From positions 60,632-124,631 of the forward strand of contig SVHT01000006.1 in NCBI GenBank assembly GCA_015055615.1: 64,000 bases of DNA. Direction: 5' to 3'. Position 1 is the first letter of the stretch. Every line of letters starts with the position of its first letter. The notes under the pieces were generated by a model that searched no databases, was not told the DNA's origin, and saw only the letters and a list, made by a program, of their open reading frames with translations. The translations under genes and the position numbers were made by a program. Source of the DNA: Clostridiales bacterium. GTDB lineage: Bacteria; Bacillota; Clostridia; Christensenellales; Borkfalkiaceae. Below, in pieces: positions 28,104 through 41,133 of the stretch.

Positions 28104-28140
28104 GAAAGCAAAAAAGCGACCTTTATAGGTCGCTTTTTGA
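28104..28140. terminator. Terminator (AAAAAAGCGACCTttatAGGTCGCTTTTT)
   Basis: Same stem as 16268 and 21086. Confidence 0.8.
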
Positions 28141-28259
28141 GGTGGTTTAATTGGGAATAGTTCGCGGTGCTTTATTGATAAAAGAACACGGTCGATGTGT
28201 TGCCTAAACCAATGTGAGGTATTTGCACACACGAACAAAAAGATACGGTGGCTCACCGC

Positions 28260-29501
28260 TTAAGCCGTCTGTTTGTAGACCAAACGGGGTGTTGCACCGT
28301 CCGTTAAACACTCTTTCGTGATGACCACTTCCTCGACGTTTTCTTCGGAAGGGATTTTGTACATGACCTCCGTCATGACGTTTTCGATAATCGTGCGCAA
28401 GCCACGCGCGCCCGTCTTTAAACGGATTGCCGTCTGCGCGATTTCGCGGACCGCATCGTCCTCCACCGTCAGTTTTACGCCGTCGTAACCAACCAATTTT
28501 TGGTATTGCTTGATAATGGCGTTTTTCGGTTCGGTCAAAATCTTCACGAGCGCCGTTTCGTCCAACGGGTCGAGGTTGACGACGATGGGAATACGCCCGA
28601 CAAATTCGGGAATCAAGCCGAATTTCGTCAAATCCTGCGGTTTTACGTCGTCCAAAACGGAGTAGTCCGCCTCGTTTGCGCCCAAGCGCACTTTGCCACC
28701 AAAACCGAGCGTGGTGTCGTCCTTTCTGGACGAAACAATCTTATCCAAGCCCACGAACGCGCCACCGCAAATGAACAAAATGTTCGTCGTGTCGATGCGC
28801 AGACATTCCTGATTGGGGTGCTTTCTGCCACCTTGCGGGGGTACGCTTGCCGTGGTGCTTTCAATGATTTTAAGCAGGGCTTGCTGTACGCCCTCGCCCG
28901 AAACGTCGCGCGTGATAGACACGTTTTCGCTCTTTCTTGCAATCTTGTCGATTTCGTCGATATAGATGATACCGCGTTGCGCCCTTTCAATGTCGAAATC
29001 GGCGTTTTGGATAAGCTTTAACAGGATATTTTCGACGTCTTCGCCAACGTAGCCTGCTTCCGTGAGCGTGGTTGCGTCGCTGGTTGCGAACGGAACGTTC
29101 AAAATTTTTGCAAGCGTTCTTGCGAGCAAGGTTTTACCGCTACCCGTAGGACCGAGTAAGAGTACGTTGCTCTTTTCGATTTCTACGCCGTCGTCGTCCT
29201 TTTTCTTCGCCTTTACCGTTGCGTTGATACGCTTGTAATGGTTATATACGGCAACGGACAAAACGCGTTTTGCTTTGTCCTGCCCGACGATGTATTTATC
29301 GAGCTCCGCCTTGATTTCGGCGGGTTTTTTTAAGGGGACTTCTTCGGTGGGTTTGTCGTCCGTTTCCCACTCGTCCACCATGGATTTGCAAATGTCAATG
29401 CACTCGTCGCAGATACACGCGCCGTCGGGGCCCGTAATCAAACGACGGGTTTCCTCTTTCGGTTTTCCGCAAAAAGAACAATGCTGATTTTTATTAGCCA
29501 T
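28260..29501 (-). CDS. clpX: ATP-dependent Clp protease ATP-binding subunit ClpX
   Basis: [31 protein letters not shown] zinc finger; [21 protein letters not shown]. Confidence 0.97.
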   Translation of the reverse strand: MANKNQHCSFCGKPKEETRRLITGPDGACICDECIDICKSMVDEWETDDKPTEEVPLKKPAEIKAELDKYIVGQDKAKRVLSVAVYNHYKRINATVKAKKKDDDGVEIEKSNVLLLGPTGSGKTLLARTLAKILNVPFATSDATTLTEAGYVGEDVENILLKLIQNADFDIERAQRGIIYIDEIDKIARKSENVSITRDVSGEGVQQALLKIIESTTASVPPQGGRKHPNQECLRIDTTNILFICGGAFVGLDKIVSSRKDDTTLGFGGKVRLGANEADYSVLDDVKPQDLTKFGLIPEFVGRIPIVVNLDPLDETALVKILTEPKNAIIKQYQKLVGYDGVKLTVEDDAVREIAQTAIRLKTGARGLRTIIENVMTEVMYKIPSEENVEEVVITKECLTDGATPRLVYKQTA

Positions 29502-29619
29502 AGATACTGTAATACTCCAAAAAATTTTTTCTCGTCAGCGGAGGTACGCTGTCCGAAAACTGTCTGCGCGCAGTGGCGCAAAAGCATAAAAGCGCAAAAT
29601 CATAAAAGCGCAAAAAGCC

Positions 29620-30210
29620 TTATCTTCTGACAAAAACGCGGTCAATCAAGCCGTAACGCATCGCTTCGTCTGCCGACATGTAATTGTCGCGGTCGGTATC
29701 TCTTTCAATCGTCGCGATATCTCTGCCCGTGTTTTCGGACAAAATGCGGTTGAGCTTTGCTTTCGTGCGTAAAATATGTTCCGCCTGGATTTTGATGTCG
29801 CTCGCCTGGCCTTGCGCGCCACCGAGGGGCTGATGAATCATAATCTCGGAGTTGGGCAGAGCGTAACGCTTGCCACGCGCACCGCTGGAAAGCAAGAACG
29901 CGCCCATGGACGCAGCCAAACCGATACAAATCGTCGATACGTCGCATTTGATATAGTTCATCGTGTCGTAAATCGCCATACCCGCCGACACCGAGCCGCC
30001 GGGGGAGTTGATGTACAAGCTGATATCCTTCGTGGAATCCTTCCCTTCCAAATAGATGAGCTGCGCTACCACTGTGTTGGCGAGCGCGTCGTTGATTTCA
30101 CCGCTCAAAAAGATGATGCGGTCGTCGAGCAAGCGGGAGTACAAATCGTACGTGCGTTCGCCCGAAGAGGTGCGTTCTACTACGTAGGGAATTAAGACGT
30201 TTTTTTCCAT
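29620..30210 (-). CDS. clpP: ATP-dependent Clp protease proteolytic subunit ClpP
   Basis: [33 protein letters not shown]...[43 protein letters not shown]. Confidence 0.98.
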   Translation of the reverse strand: MEKNVLIPYVVERTSSGERTYDLYSRLLDDRIIFLSGEINDALANTVVAQLIYLEGKDSTKDISLYINSPGGSVSAGMAIYDTMNYIKCDVSTICIGLAASMGAFLLSSGARGKRYALPNSEIMIHQPLGGAQGQASDIKIQAEHILRTKAKLNRILSENTGRDIATIERDTDRDNYMSADEAMRYGLIDRVFVRR

Positions 30211-30339
30211 AATATTTTCCTTTTCGTTGTTGGTGTTTTACCGTTCGTTGCAACCCGTGTAGGGGTGTAAGAGCATTTTAATGTGTTTGGGCGACCTAAA
30301 AGGCCGCCCCGAAATTTACGTATTTAAATTGCCAATCGA

Positions 30340-31638
30340 TTACGCTTCAACGTACATTTCGTTGTTCGCTTTGAGCATATCAAAGAGCTTGGTGATGATG
30401 ATGTCGTTGCGGATATAATCGAACTGACGGGGATCCATGTTCTTTTTGTATTCTTCCGCCGTCTTGTTTACGGAAGCCGCCTGCTCTGCAACTTTCGCAT
30501 CCACTTCTTCTTCCGTTGCTTCGATGTTTTCGTCCTTGATAAGCTGGGAGATGATAAGCTGGCTCTTTACGTTCTTTTCAGCTTGCTCTGCGTAGTTATT
30601 TCTGAAATCTGCGTTCGTAATCTTCAAGAAGTCGAGATAGTCCTGCAATTTCAAGCCCTGATACATAAGCTGATATTCAAATTTTTGTACCAAACCGTCG
30701 ATTTCTCTTTCAATCATCGCCTGGGGAATTTCTACCTCTGCGTTTGCTGCGATTGCGTCGAGAATACTGTTTTCCGTCTGGTCGTTTGCTCTGCGGTCAG
30801 CTTGCGCTTGCAAACGTTCTTTCGTCTTTGCCTTGTAAGCCTCTACCGTTTCGCTACCCGTTGCTTCCTTGATGAATTCGTCCGTGAGCTCGGGAAGTTC
30901 TTTGCCCTGAATCTTGTTCAAGGTAACGGCGAATACTGCGGGTTTGCCTTTGAGCGCTTCCGCCTGATAGTTTTCGGGGAAGGTAACGTTGACGTCCTTC
31001 TTGTCGCCGATGTTCATACCAACAACCTGGTCTTCGAAACCGGGAATAAATTGGCCGCTACCGAGGGTAAGGTCAAAGCCTTCCGCTTCGCCACCGTCGA
31101 ACTTCACGCCGTCAACCGTACCGACGAAGTCGATGTTTACGATGTCGCCGTTTTGCGCCGCTCTGTCGGTAATTTCAACCTTGCGAGCGTTTCTGTCCTG
31201 CACGCGAGCGATTTCCGCGTCTACTTCTTCGTCCTTAACAGTATATTCAAATTTTTGGATTTTCATACCCTTGTAGTTGGAAATTTTTACCTCGGGTTTT
31301 ACGGGCGCAACCGCAACGAGGGTAACGCCTTCGTCGTCGAGTTTTTCAACCGTAACGTCGGGATCGCCGACAACCGTGTATTTATCCGCCGCTTTTGCAA
31401 CGACTGTGGGGTAGCTTTCCGCGAACATCGTGTTGAGCGCTTCGTCATAGAATACGCCTTTGCCGTAAACGTTTTCGATTACGTTCTTGGGAGCCTTGCC
31501 CTTGCGGAAACCGTTGATGGCAAATCTTGCTCTCGTTTTAAGGTAAGCTTTTTGTTGCGCTTCCTTCCATTCTTCTGCGTCAAACTTGATGGTAAATTTT
31601 ACCGTGCTTTTTTCTGCCGCTTTGCTGGTGTACTTCAT
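30340..31638 (-). CDS. tig: Trigger factor
   Basis: FAINGFRKGKAPKNVIENVYGKGVFYDEA; GDIVNIDFVGTVDGVKFDGGEAEGFDLTLGSGQFIPGFEDQVVGM. Confidence 0.96.
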   Translation of the reverse strand: MKYTSKAAEKSTVKFTIKFDAEEWKEAQQKAYLKTRARFAINGFRKGKAPKNVIENVYGKGVFYDEALNTMFAESYPTVVAKAADKYTVVGDPDVTVEKLDDEGVTLVAVAPVKPEVKISNYKGMKIQKFEYTVKDEEVDAEIARVQDRNARKVEITDRAAQNGDIVNIDFVGTVDGVKFDGGEAEGFDLTLGSGQFIPGFEDQVVGMNIGDKKDVNVTFPENYQAEALKGKPAVFAVTLNKIQGKELPELTDEFIKEATGSETVEAYKAKTKERLQAQADRRANDQTENSILDAIAANAEVEIPQAMIEREIDGLVQKFEYQLMYQGLKLQDYLDFLKITNADFRNNYAEQAEKNVKSQLIISQLIKDENIEATEEEVDAKVAEQAASVNKTAEEYKKNMDPRQFDYIRNDIIITKLFDMLKANNEMYVEA

Positions 31639-31884
31639 AATTCAAAATTCTCCTGCATCTAATTGATGTTTTATTTTTTGTTTTACGGAGCGAGGGGCTT
31701 GCGTGAATTTTTGCGCATTTTTCGCACCGACATATATTTTAGCACATTTATCAAAGAAAATAAAGCGTTTTTTGCGTATTTTCCGCCGTTTTTATTTACA
31801 ATTTCATTTTTTTGGGGTATAATTGTAGACGGTTGGAGCGCAACTGCGTTCCCTTTGACAAAAATCGACAAGGAGGTCCGCCGT

Positions 31885-33609
31885 ATGCCGCAGGACGCTT
31901 TTCATATCCGCCGACTGGCGGACGAGCTGAATTCCTTTTTGACGGGCGGGAAAATCAACCGCATTTCACAGGTCAATAAGGACGAGCTCACCTTTATTAT
32001 ATACACCGGAAAATCGACGGTTAAACTCATTTTGAGCGCAAATGCGTCGAACGCCCGCGTTTGCTTGTCTTTGACAGAGAAAGAACCCGCGCCGATTGCG
32101 CCTAATTTTTGTATGCTCCTTAGAAAACACCTGCAAAACGCCGAGATTTTGGCGGTGCGCCAACACGAATTTGAGCGTATTATCGAAATCGATTTGCATT
32201 GCACCACCGACTTTTCGGAGAGCAAACGCACGTTGCATTGCGAGTTGATGGGTAAGTACTCGAATATCGTTTTGACGGAGAACGGGGTGATTTTGGGGGC
32301 GCTGAAAACTACGGCGTTGGAGGATAATTCTCACCGCGTTTTGCTGGCAGGGGCGAAGTATTTGTACCCCGCTCCGCAAGATAAATTGTCCGTTTTCGAC
32401 GGGGACGGGTTGCGTTCACGGCTGGAAAACTGGGTTTCGACGCGGGGCGTGGAGATTGACGGCGAGGATTTGGCGGTGTTCTTGTTTGAGAACGTGGCAG
32501 GGTTGGCGCTTTCGACCGCGAGAGAGATTGTCAAGCGCGCGGAAAAAGAAAACGGGGGCTTGCAAAACGGTTTTTCGTCGGCGGCGAACAAGCCGATATG
32601 GGAATTTGTGGGCGCATTTTGTCTGCATGAGCCGTGCGAGGCGTGTGTGCAAATGCGCGGTGGCGTTGCGGTGGATTTTTTTGCTTTCCCCGTGGACGGG
32701 GGTGTAAAAAAGCCCTCCCTTTGTAAGGCGGAGGACGAGTTTTTTACGAATCGGGAAACCGCCAAGGGCTTTGCCGATAAAAAGCGTAAGCTGGACAATG
32801 CGGCGAAGGCGTTGAAGAAAAAGTTGACGAAGAAATTGCAGGATACCTTGGAACGCTTGAAGGAAGCGGATAAGGCGGACGAGTACCGTATCAAGGGTGA
32901 ACTGTTGACGGCGAATTTGTACCGCGTGGAAAAGGGCGCGTCGCGTGTGGAGCTGGAAAATTGGTACGCAGAGGACGGGGGCGTGATTGCGATTACGCTG
33001 GACACTACCCTTTCGCCGTCTAAAAATGCGCAACGGTATTTTAAGCTGTATAACAAGCACAAGCGGGCGCGGGAAGTGTTGACGCCGATGCTGGAAACGG
33101 AAAAGCGGGAAATCGAGTACGTAGACAGCGTGCTTTCGGCGATTGCCGTGAGCGAAACGGCAGACGATTTGAAAGAGATTGAAACGGAGCTGATAGGACT
33201 CGGCTTGTTGCGTGCGCCGATGCAACGGGTGGGAGCGAAGAAGAAAGAAATAGAAATTCCTTTCCGTGAATACGAGTTTGACGGCGTGAAAATTTACGTG
33301 GGGCGGAACAATTTGCAAAACGACAGACTGCTCCGATTGGCAAGTCCCGACGATATTTGGTTGCATGCTCAAAAATATCACTCTGCGCACGTGATAATTG
33401 CCGTAGGCGGGGGGACGGTACGCGATGAAACCCTTTTGTATGCGGCAGAAATATGCGCGTATTATTCGGACGGGCGGGAAAGCGACAAAATTCCCGTGGA
33501 TTATTGCAAGCGGAAATTTGTGAAAAAACCGAACAAGAGTAAGGCGGGTTTTGTGATTTACACCGATTATAAGACGGTGTTGGTTAAGCCTAACAAGCAC
33601 GCCGAATAA
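31885..33609 (+). CDS. rqcH: Rqc2/RqcH NFACT family protein
   Basis: MPQDAFHIRRLADELNSFLTGGKINRISQVNKDELTF...; C-terminal ASPDDIWLHAQKYHSAHVII; internal start after aaggaggt. Confidence 0.9.
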   Translation: MPQDAFHIRRLADELNSFLTGGKINRISQVNKDELTFIIYTGKSTVKLILSANASNARVCLSLTEKEPAPIAPNFCMLLRKHLQNAEILAVRQHEFERIIEIDLHCTTDFSESKRTLHCELMGKYSNIVLTENGVILGALKTTALEDNSHRVLLAGAKYLYPAPQDKLSVFDGDGLRSRLENWVSTRGVEIDGEDLAVFLFENVAGLALSTAREIVKRAEKENGGLQNGFSSAANKPIWEFVGAFCLHEPCEACVQMRGGVAVDFFAFPVDGGVKKPSLCKAEDEFFTNRETAKGFADKKRKLDNAAKALKKKLTKKLQDTLERLKEADKADEYRIKGELLTANLYRVEKGASRVELENWYAEDGGVIAITLDTTLSPSKNAQRYFKLYNKHKRAREVLTPMLETEKREIEYVDSVLSAIAVSETADDLKEIETELIGLGLLRAPMQRVGAKKKEIEIPFREYEFDGVKIYVGRNNLQNDRLLRLASPDDIWLHAQKYHSAHVIIAVGGGTVRDETLLYAAEICAYYSDGRESDKIPVDYCKRKFVKKPNKSKAGFVIYTDYKTVLVKPNKHAE

Positions 33610-33623
33610 ACAGAAATAGGAAA

Positions 33624-33660
33624 GACTCCGAAATCAGCTTGGATTTCGGAGCCTTTTTTG
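33624..33660 (+). terminator. Rho-independent terminator after rqcH
   Basis: CTCCGAAATCagcttgGATTTCGGAGCCTTTTTT. Confidence 0.8.
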
Positions 33661-33672
33661 TATACAAATTTA

Positions 33673-34932
33673 TTAATGTACGTTGAGCATTTTGCCGCCC
33701 TGCAGACGGGATTCTTCCGCGCGGATACCCATAAGGTGGCTTTCTACCGACGCCTCCAAAGCCGTTGCCGCCGACTGCTCGCCCGAAAGAATAGCGTACA
33801 GCGCGTTGATGATGCCGCTGTCCCCGCCGCCGTGGCCGTAGCCCTTTTCCATTAGGTCGGCGATAGGCATAATTTCGCGGTCCTTGCCGTATTGATGCAG
33901 GGTAATCGAGCCTGCGTCTTCATCCAAAACCATATCGCCCAAGGTGCCGTGGAAATGGATGCGTCTGCCGCCCGTTGCGGTGAACGCCGTCATGGTCAGC
34001 ACCGCCTTTACGCCGTTTTCAAAGACCATTTCCGTAATCTGGTGGTCCACCACGTCGTTGTCGCAATAGTACACGCATCTGCCGTAAGGCCCGTTTTTGA
34101 GCGCGTCGAGCAATTTTTCTTCCGTAATCGGCGCGTTGACGACGACGTTATGCGGCCAACAATCTTCGGGCTTTTCCTTTTTCCAATTGGTAAGGTATTG
34201 CGTTTTTGCGCTGTACGGACAGCTGTCCTGATGGGGACAACCCAAGCACCGTGCCGTTGCGCCTGCGGGCGCGTTTTCGCTCTTAAAATAGGTCAAATCG
34301 CCGACGGACGAAATCGTTTTGCATTTCGATTTTGCGTAGAATTGCAAAAGGTCCAAATCGTGACAGCATTTTGCCAAAATCATAGGTGCGGCGACATTGC
34401 GGTTGCGCCAATTGCCGCGAACGTAGCTGTGCGCTTGGTGGGAAGCACCCACTCGTTCGAGCGCGCTGATCATAACGAGCTTGCCGATTTTGCCCTCGTC
34501 CAAAAGTTCCGCCATTTTCATAAATGCGGGCGCGTAGCGAAGGACGTGGCAAACGAGCGCTTTCGTGCCTGCTTTTTTTTGTGCGGCAAGGAGCTGTTTG
34601 CATTCCTCCTCGGATTCGGTCAACGGTTTTTCAATCATAAGGTGATAGCCGAGCGCAAAACCTTTGAGGGCGTGGCGTACGTGTTCGGTGTCGGGGGTTG
34701 CAATCAACAGTAAATCCGCGCGTTTTTCCGCAAAAAACTCGTCTTCGTCCGTAAAGCAGTTTTCTTTCGGCACGTTAAACGCTTCGCTGAACATTTCGAT
34801 GCGCGCAGGTCTTATATCGCAAAGGGACACGATTTTAAAACGGTCTTCCGCCTTGTGGAGCAGGTGCCCGTACGCGTCTGCGCCTCTGCCACCCAAGCCG
34901 AGAATAGCAACGGTGTAAATTTTCTTTTCCAT
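33673..34932 (-). CDS. Gfo/Idh/MocA family oxidoreductase
   Basis: YTVAILGLGGRGADAYGHLL...MIEKPLTESEEECKQLL. Confidence 0.88.
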   Translation of the reverse strand: MEKKIYTVAILGLGGRGADAYGHLLHKAEDRFKIVSLCDIRPARIEMFSEAFNVPKENCFTDEDEFFAEKRADLLLIATPDTEHVRHALKGFALGYHLMIEKPLTESEEECKQLLAAQKKAGTKALVCHVLRYAPAFMKMAELLDEGKIGKLVMISALERVGASHQAHSYVRGNWRNRNVAAPMILAKCCHDLDLLQFYAKSKCKTISSVGDLTYFKSENAPAGATARCLGCPHQDSCPYSAKTQYLTNWKKEKPEDCWPHNVVVNAPITEEKLLDALKNGPYGRCVYYCDNDVVDHQITEMVFENGVKAVLTMTAFTATGGRRIHFHGTLGDMVLDEDAGSITLHQYGKDREIMPIADLMEKGYGHGGGDSGIINALYAILSGEQSAATALEASVESHLMGIRAEESRLQGGKMLNVH

Positions 34933-35033
34933 AATTTTCTCCTTAAAGGATTTATTGTGTCTTCATTATATCGCGGGATAAGGGTTCCGTCTTGTCAAAA
35001 GTGGGCAATAATATGTCAAAAATTGATATCTAT

Positions 35034-35819
35034 TTATTTTTTTGCCTGACGGCGCGGGGAAATACCGAATTCCTTTTTATAGGCGCGATAAAAGGTGTTT
35101 GGGCTGTCGAAACCGCAGGCAAGCGCGGCGGAAAGCACGGGCAACTGCGGGTCGTTTTGGAGTAAAGCGTTTGCGCGACGAACGCGCAGGCGGTTGACGT
35201 AGGCGTTCCAATTTTCCGACAGGTATTTGTGCAAAATACGGGACAAATGTTCGTGCGAGTAGCCGAAAAGTTTGGCGATTGCCGTCAAGGAAAGGTCCTC
35301 GTTTACGTGCTTTTCGGCGTATTGTAAAACGTTGCAAACGAGAGAATTGTTTCTTTCTGTTTTACGTGAAACAAACGGCGTGTTTTCGGCGATTGCGCCA
35401 AGCAGTAGCAGCGCTACGCCCCCAAAAGCTGCGTACCGTCCCCCGTCGTTTTCCCGATTTTTATTGAATAGCTCGTACAAATCGTGCAACAGAGTGAAGT
35501 TTTCAAAATGAAAAAAGGTGGGTGGTTTTTTGCCACCGAAAAAGGAAAACGTCTGCGTGTAAAATTCCGAACTGAACAGCATGCAAAAAGCAGAGCCGTC
35601 TTTTAAGGGGCTGAGCTGGTGTACCGAAAAAGCGTCGCAAAAGCAAGCGTCTCCGCGGTGCATTAACTTTCGTTGACCGTCCACGATGATTTCCTGCTCG
35701 CCGTCTTCGACGAAATGGAATTCTACCGCGCTGTGAAAATGCGGAGCCGTTTTAAAATCTCCGCGCCTGGCAAAATAAAAACGCCGTAAATCTTCTGCCT
35801 CCCACTCGTAAAAACTCAT
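35034..35819 (-). CDS. AraC family transcriptional regulator
   Basis: Cupin-like N-terminus; LSLTAIAKLFGYSHEHLSRILHKYLSENWNAYVNRLRVRRANALLQ...CGFDSPNTFYRAYKKEFGISPRR. Confidence 0.92.
   Translation of the reverse strand: MSFYEWEAEDLRRFYFARRGDFKTAPHFHSAVEFHFVEDGEQEIIVDGQRKLMHRGDACFCDAFSVHQLSPLKDGSAFCMLFSSEFYTQTFSFFGGKKPPTFFHFENFTLLHDLYELFNKNRENDGGRYAAFGGVALLLLGAIAENTPFVSRKTERNNSLVCNVLQYAEKHVNEDLSLTAIAKLFGYSHEHLSRILHKYLSENWNAYVNRLRVRRANALLQNDPQLPVLSAALACGFDSPNTFYRAYKKEFGISPRRQAKK
35358..35373. promoter_or_regulatory. parS-like site inside the AraC-type gene
   Basis: TGTTTTACGTGAAACA, 15/16 to TGTTTCACGTGAAACA. Confidence 0.65.
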
Positions 35820-36120
35820 ACGTGTTCCCCACCGTCTTTTTTATACAGTATAGCACACGGGAAGTTAAATGTCAATATTTGATATCAAAAAACACTCTAT
35901 TTGGTTTGCTTTTATCAAAAAAGCGGCGAGCGCGAAAAACGCGTAAAAATCGGGCGGAGAAAGGCGGAAAATTTTGCGTGCGTATTCTTACCCGAAAAGG
36001 ATAAAAAATCGACGGCAAGGGCAAAAAGAACGCCGAAAAACACGCAACGAAAAAATAATCGCCGTGAGAGCGAAAAACTTTTGTTCAAACGCTGTACTTT
36101 TTAAAAAAAATGTGTTATAA

Positions 36121-38115
<1,995 letters not shown>

Positions 38116-38170
38116 GGACAGGGGCTCTGCATAGACCCTCGATAGAAATATAAAAAAAGGAAAAAGAATC

Positions 38171-40795
38171 ATGGCTAAAAAAGAAACCAGCCCGGAATTA
38201 ACCGAGGAATTTAGAAGAACACTTGCTATGACCAAGATGCTGGACGTGGAGGTGGACGACGAATTAAAACGCTCGTTCATTGCCTACGCGATGGCGGTTA
38301 ATAAATCCCGTGCTATCCCCGACGTTCGCGACGGGTTGAAGCCCGTGCACAGACGTATCCTTTTCTCTATGCACGAAATGGGACTTTACAACGATAAGGC
38401 GACGAGAAAGTGCGCCCGTATCGTCGGCGACTGTATGGGTAAATATCATCCCCACGGCGACAGCTCGGTATACGATGCGCTCGTGCGTTTGGCGCAGGAT
38501 TTCACCATCAATTTCCCCTTGGTATACGGCCACGGGAACTTTGGTTCGATTGACGGCGACGGCGCGGCGGCTATGCGTTATACGGAAGCGAAATTGACCA
38601 AGCTTGCGGCGGAAATGCTGAAAGATTTGGACAAGGAAACGGTGGATTTTATCCCCAACTTCGACGCGACGGAAGAAGAACCGACCGTACTCCCTGCAAG
38701 ATATCCTAACCTGCTCGTAAACGGCGCGGACGGTATCGCCGTCGGTATGGCGACGAATATTCCGCCCCATAACCTTGCCGAGGTTATCGACGGCGCGATT
38801 GCTATGATTGATAACCCCGAAATTACGGTGGACGAGCTGATGGAATATATCCCTGCGCCCGACTTCCCTACGGGGGGTATCATTATGGGCCGCAGCGGTA
38901 TCAAAAAGGCGTATAGAACGGGGCAGGGCAATATCGTTATCCGTTCCAAATGCGACATTGAAGAATATGGCACGGGTGGCAATACCCGCTCCCGTATCGT
39001 CGTGACGGAAATTCCTTATCAAGTGAACAAAGCGCAGCTCGTCAAGACGATTGCGGATATGGTAAACGACAAGCGCCTTGAAGGCATTTCGGATATCCGC
39101 GACGAATCGGGCAGAGACGGTATGCGTATCGTTATCGAAGTCAAAAAGGACGCCAACGCGCAGGTCGTTTTGAATACTTTGTATAAAAAGACGAAGTTGC
39201 AGACCTCCGACGGTATTATTTTGCTCGCGCTCGTGGAAAACGGCACGGAGCCCAAGACCTTGAATTTGCGTGAGATTTTGTATCATTATCTCAATCACCA
39301 AAAGGAAGTTATCACCCGCCGTACCCGTTTTGATTTGAGCAAGACGGAGGAACGCGCGCACATCATTGCGGGTTTGGTTTTGGCGCTTGCGAACGTGGAC
39401 GAGGTTATCCGTATCATCAAGGCATCGGCGGATAAATACGCGGCGATTGAGGGCTTGACGGCGACGTTTGAGCTCGACGAAAAGCAAGCGAATGCGATTT
39501 TGGAAATGCGCTTGCAGAGATTGACTTCGCTGGAAGTGGAAAAACTCAAAGACGAATTGGCGGCGTTGCAGGCAACGATTGTCGATTTGAAGGATATTCT
39601 CGCAAACGAATATCGCGTGATGGAAATCATCAAAAACGACCTCACGGAAATCAAGGAAAAATATCCGTCCGAGAGAAAATCGGAAATTTCCGTGGACTAT
39701 GGCAATATCGACGACGAAGATTTGATTGACCGCGAAGATATCGTTATCACGATTACGCACGGCGGGTATATCAAGCGTTTGCCTGTGGACGAATACAAGG
39801 CGCAGGGCCGTGGCGGTAAGGGTATTACCGCGCATAGACCTAAGGACGAGGACTACGTTGAAAAGATGTTTGTTTGCTGTACGCACGACCCGATTTTGCT
39901 CTTCTCGTCGAAAGGCAAGGTATATTCGATTAAGGGTTACGAAATTCCCGAGGCGAACAGAACGGCGCGCGGGCGCGCTATCGTCAATATCGTACAGCTT
40001 GACCAAGGCGAAAAGATTGAGGCGGTGTTGCCCGTCCTTGAAAACGGCACGGGTTACCTCGTTATGGCGACCGAAAACGGCTTGATTAAGAAGACGCATA
40101 CCGACGAGTTCAAGCGTATCCCCAGAAACGGTAAGATTGCGATTAAGTTGCAAGAAAACGATAGATTGATTGCGGTACGGTTCACGACGGGCGAGGACGA
40201 AATCTTGATTGCGTCCCGTGGCGGTAAGTGTATCCGCTTTGCCGAAAAGGACGTACGTCCTACGGGCAGAGGCACGCAAGGCGTTAAGGCGATTACCCTT
40301 GCTAAGGAAGATATCGTGGTGGATATGCTGATTATCGACCCTGCGTTCGATTTGTTCACGTTGACGTCGCTTGGCTACGGGAAACGCTCTAAGGTAGACG
40401 ATTACCGTTTGCAGAGCCGTGGCGGTAAGGGTATCAAAGCGGGCGTGTTCAACGAAAAGACGGGCGATTTGGTTAGCTTGAAGCCCGTTACCGACAACGA
40501 CGATATTATGATTATCACGATGGGCGGTACGATTATCCGTATGCACGCGGATACGATTAGCTGTATCGGCAGAAGCACGCGCGGCGTACGCGTAATGAAC
40601 GTTAAGGACAGCACGATTGCAACCGTTGACATTACCGAACGCGACGACGAGGCGGAAGTGGAGGCTCCCGAAGAAACGGCGGCGGATCTTAGCCCCGAGG
40701 ATTTGGCGGAAGGCGCGGACGATACCGAAGAAATGGAAGAAACGGTGGTTTTGGACGATGAAGTCGTAGACGAAACGCCCGCGGACGAGGAATAA
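38171..40795 (+). CDS. gyrA: DNA gyrase subunit A with acidic C-terminal tail
   Basis: SRAIPDVRDGLKPVHRRILFSMHEMG...; beta-propeller GyrA-box region QGRGGKG. Confidence 0.98.
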   Translation: MAKKETSPELTEEFRRTLAMTKMLDVEVDDELKRSFIAYAMAVNKSRAIPDVRDGLKPVHRRILFSMHEMGLYNDKATRKCARIVGDCMGKYHPHGDSSVYDALVRLAQDFTINFPLVYGHGNFGSIDGDGAAAMRYTEAKLTKLAAEMLKDLDKETVDFIPNFDATEEEPTVLPARYPNLLVNGADGIAVGMATNIPPHNLAEVIDGAIAMIDNPEITVDELMEYIPAPDFPTGGIIMGRSGIKKAYRTGQGNIVIRSKCDIEEYGTGGNTRSRIVVTEIPYQVNKAQLVKTIADMVNDKRLEGISDIRDESGRDGMRIVIEVKKDANAQVVLNTLYKKTKLQTSDGIILLALVENGTEPKTLNLREILYHYLNHQKEVITRRTRFDLSKTEERAHIIAGLVLALANVDEVIRIIKASADKYAAIEGLTATFELDEKQANAILEMRLQRLTSLEVEKLKDELAALQATIVDLKDILANEYRVMEIIKNDLTEIKEKYPSERKSEISVDYGNIDDEDLIDREDIVITITHGGYIKRLPVDEYKAQGRGGKGITAHRPKDEDYVEKMFVCCTHDPILLFSSKGKVYSIKGYEIPEANRTARGRAIVNIVQLDQGEKIEAVLPVLENGTGYLVMATENGLIKKTHTDEFKRIPRNGKIAIKLQENDRLIAVRFTTGEDEILIASRGGKCIRFAEKDVRPTGRGTQGVKAITLAKEDIVVDMLIIDPAFDLFTLTSLGYGKRSKVDDYRLQSRGGKGIKAGVFNEKTGDLVSLKPVTDNDDIMIITMGGTIIRMHADTISCIGRSTRGVRVMNVKDSTIATVDITERDDEAEVEAPEETAADLSPEDLAEGADDTEEMEETVVLDDEVVDETPADEE

Positions 40796-40823
40796 TGCGT
40801 TTGTAAAAGGAAAGAAAAAAACA

Positions 40824-40860
40824 CCCCCGATTGCGTTAGGCAATCGGGGGTGTTGATTTT
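40824..40860 (+). terminator. Rho-independent terminator after gyrA
   Basis: AACACCCCCGATTGCgttagGCAATCGGGGGTGTTGATTTT. Confidence 0.8.
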
Positions 40861-40866
40861 ATTATA

Positions 40867-41133
40867 TTAATAATCTTTGGGGCGTTCCACGCACAAAATC
40901 TCGTTGGCATCTAAGTCCAACACCGTGCAAAGACGGGACAGCGTATCGAGCGACGGTAATATTCGACCGCGCAAATAATGCGCTATGGTCGATTGACTGA
41001 CTCCAATTTTTTCTCCTAATTCAGCTTGTTTTATGCCACTTTGACGTATTGCCTCAATGATAGCCTTTTGAATTTTTTCTAACGTTACCATAAAAATCAC
41101 CTTTTTTATAACAATTTTAAGACTAATAGTCAT
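40867..41133 (-). CDS. Small XRE-family HTH protein (copy A)
   Basis: AIRQSGIKQAELGEKIGVSQSTIAHYLRGRILPSLDTLSRLCTVLDLDANEIL. Confidence 0.85.
   Translation of the reverse strand: MTISLKIVIKKVIFMVTLEKIQKAIIEAIRQSGIKQAELGEKIGVSQSTIAHYLRGRILPSLDTLSRLCTVLDLDANEILCVERPKDY

Noticed and set aside
33673-35819. Possible novel defence or mobile island around the oxidoreductase and AraC genes
   Set aside because: Ordinary Gfo/Idh/MocA plus AraC regulator pair, consistent with sugar metabolism; no mobile-element hallmarks.
38264-40843. 859-aa minus-strand ORF opposite gyrA
   Set aside because: gyrA on the plus strand is unmistakable; the antisense frame is open because of codon composition and has no recognisable domain.
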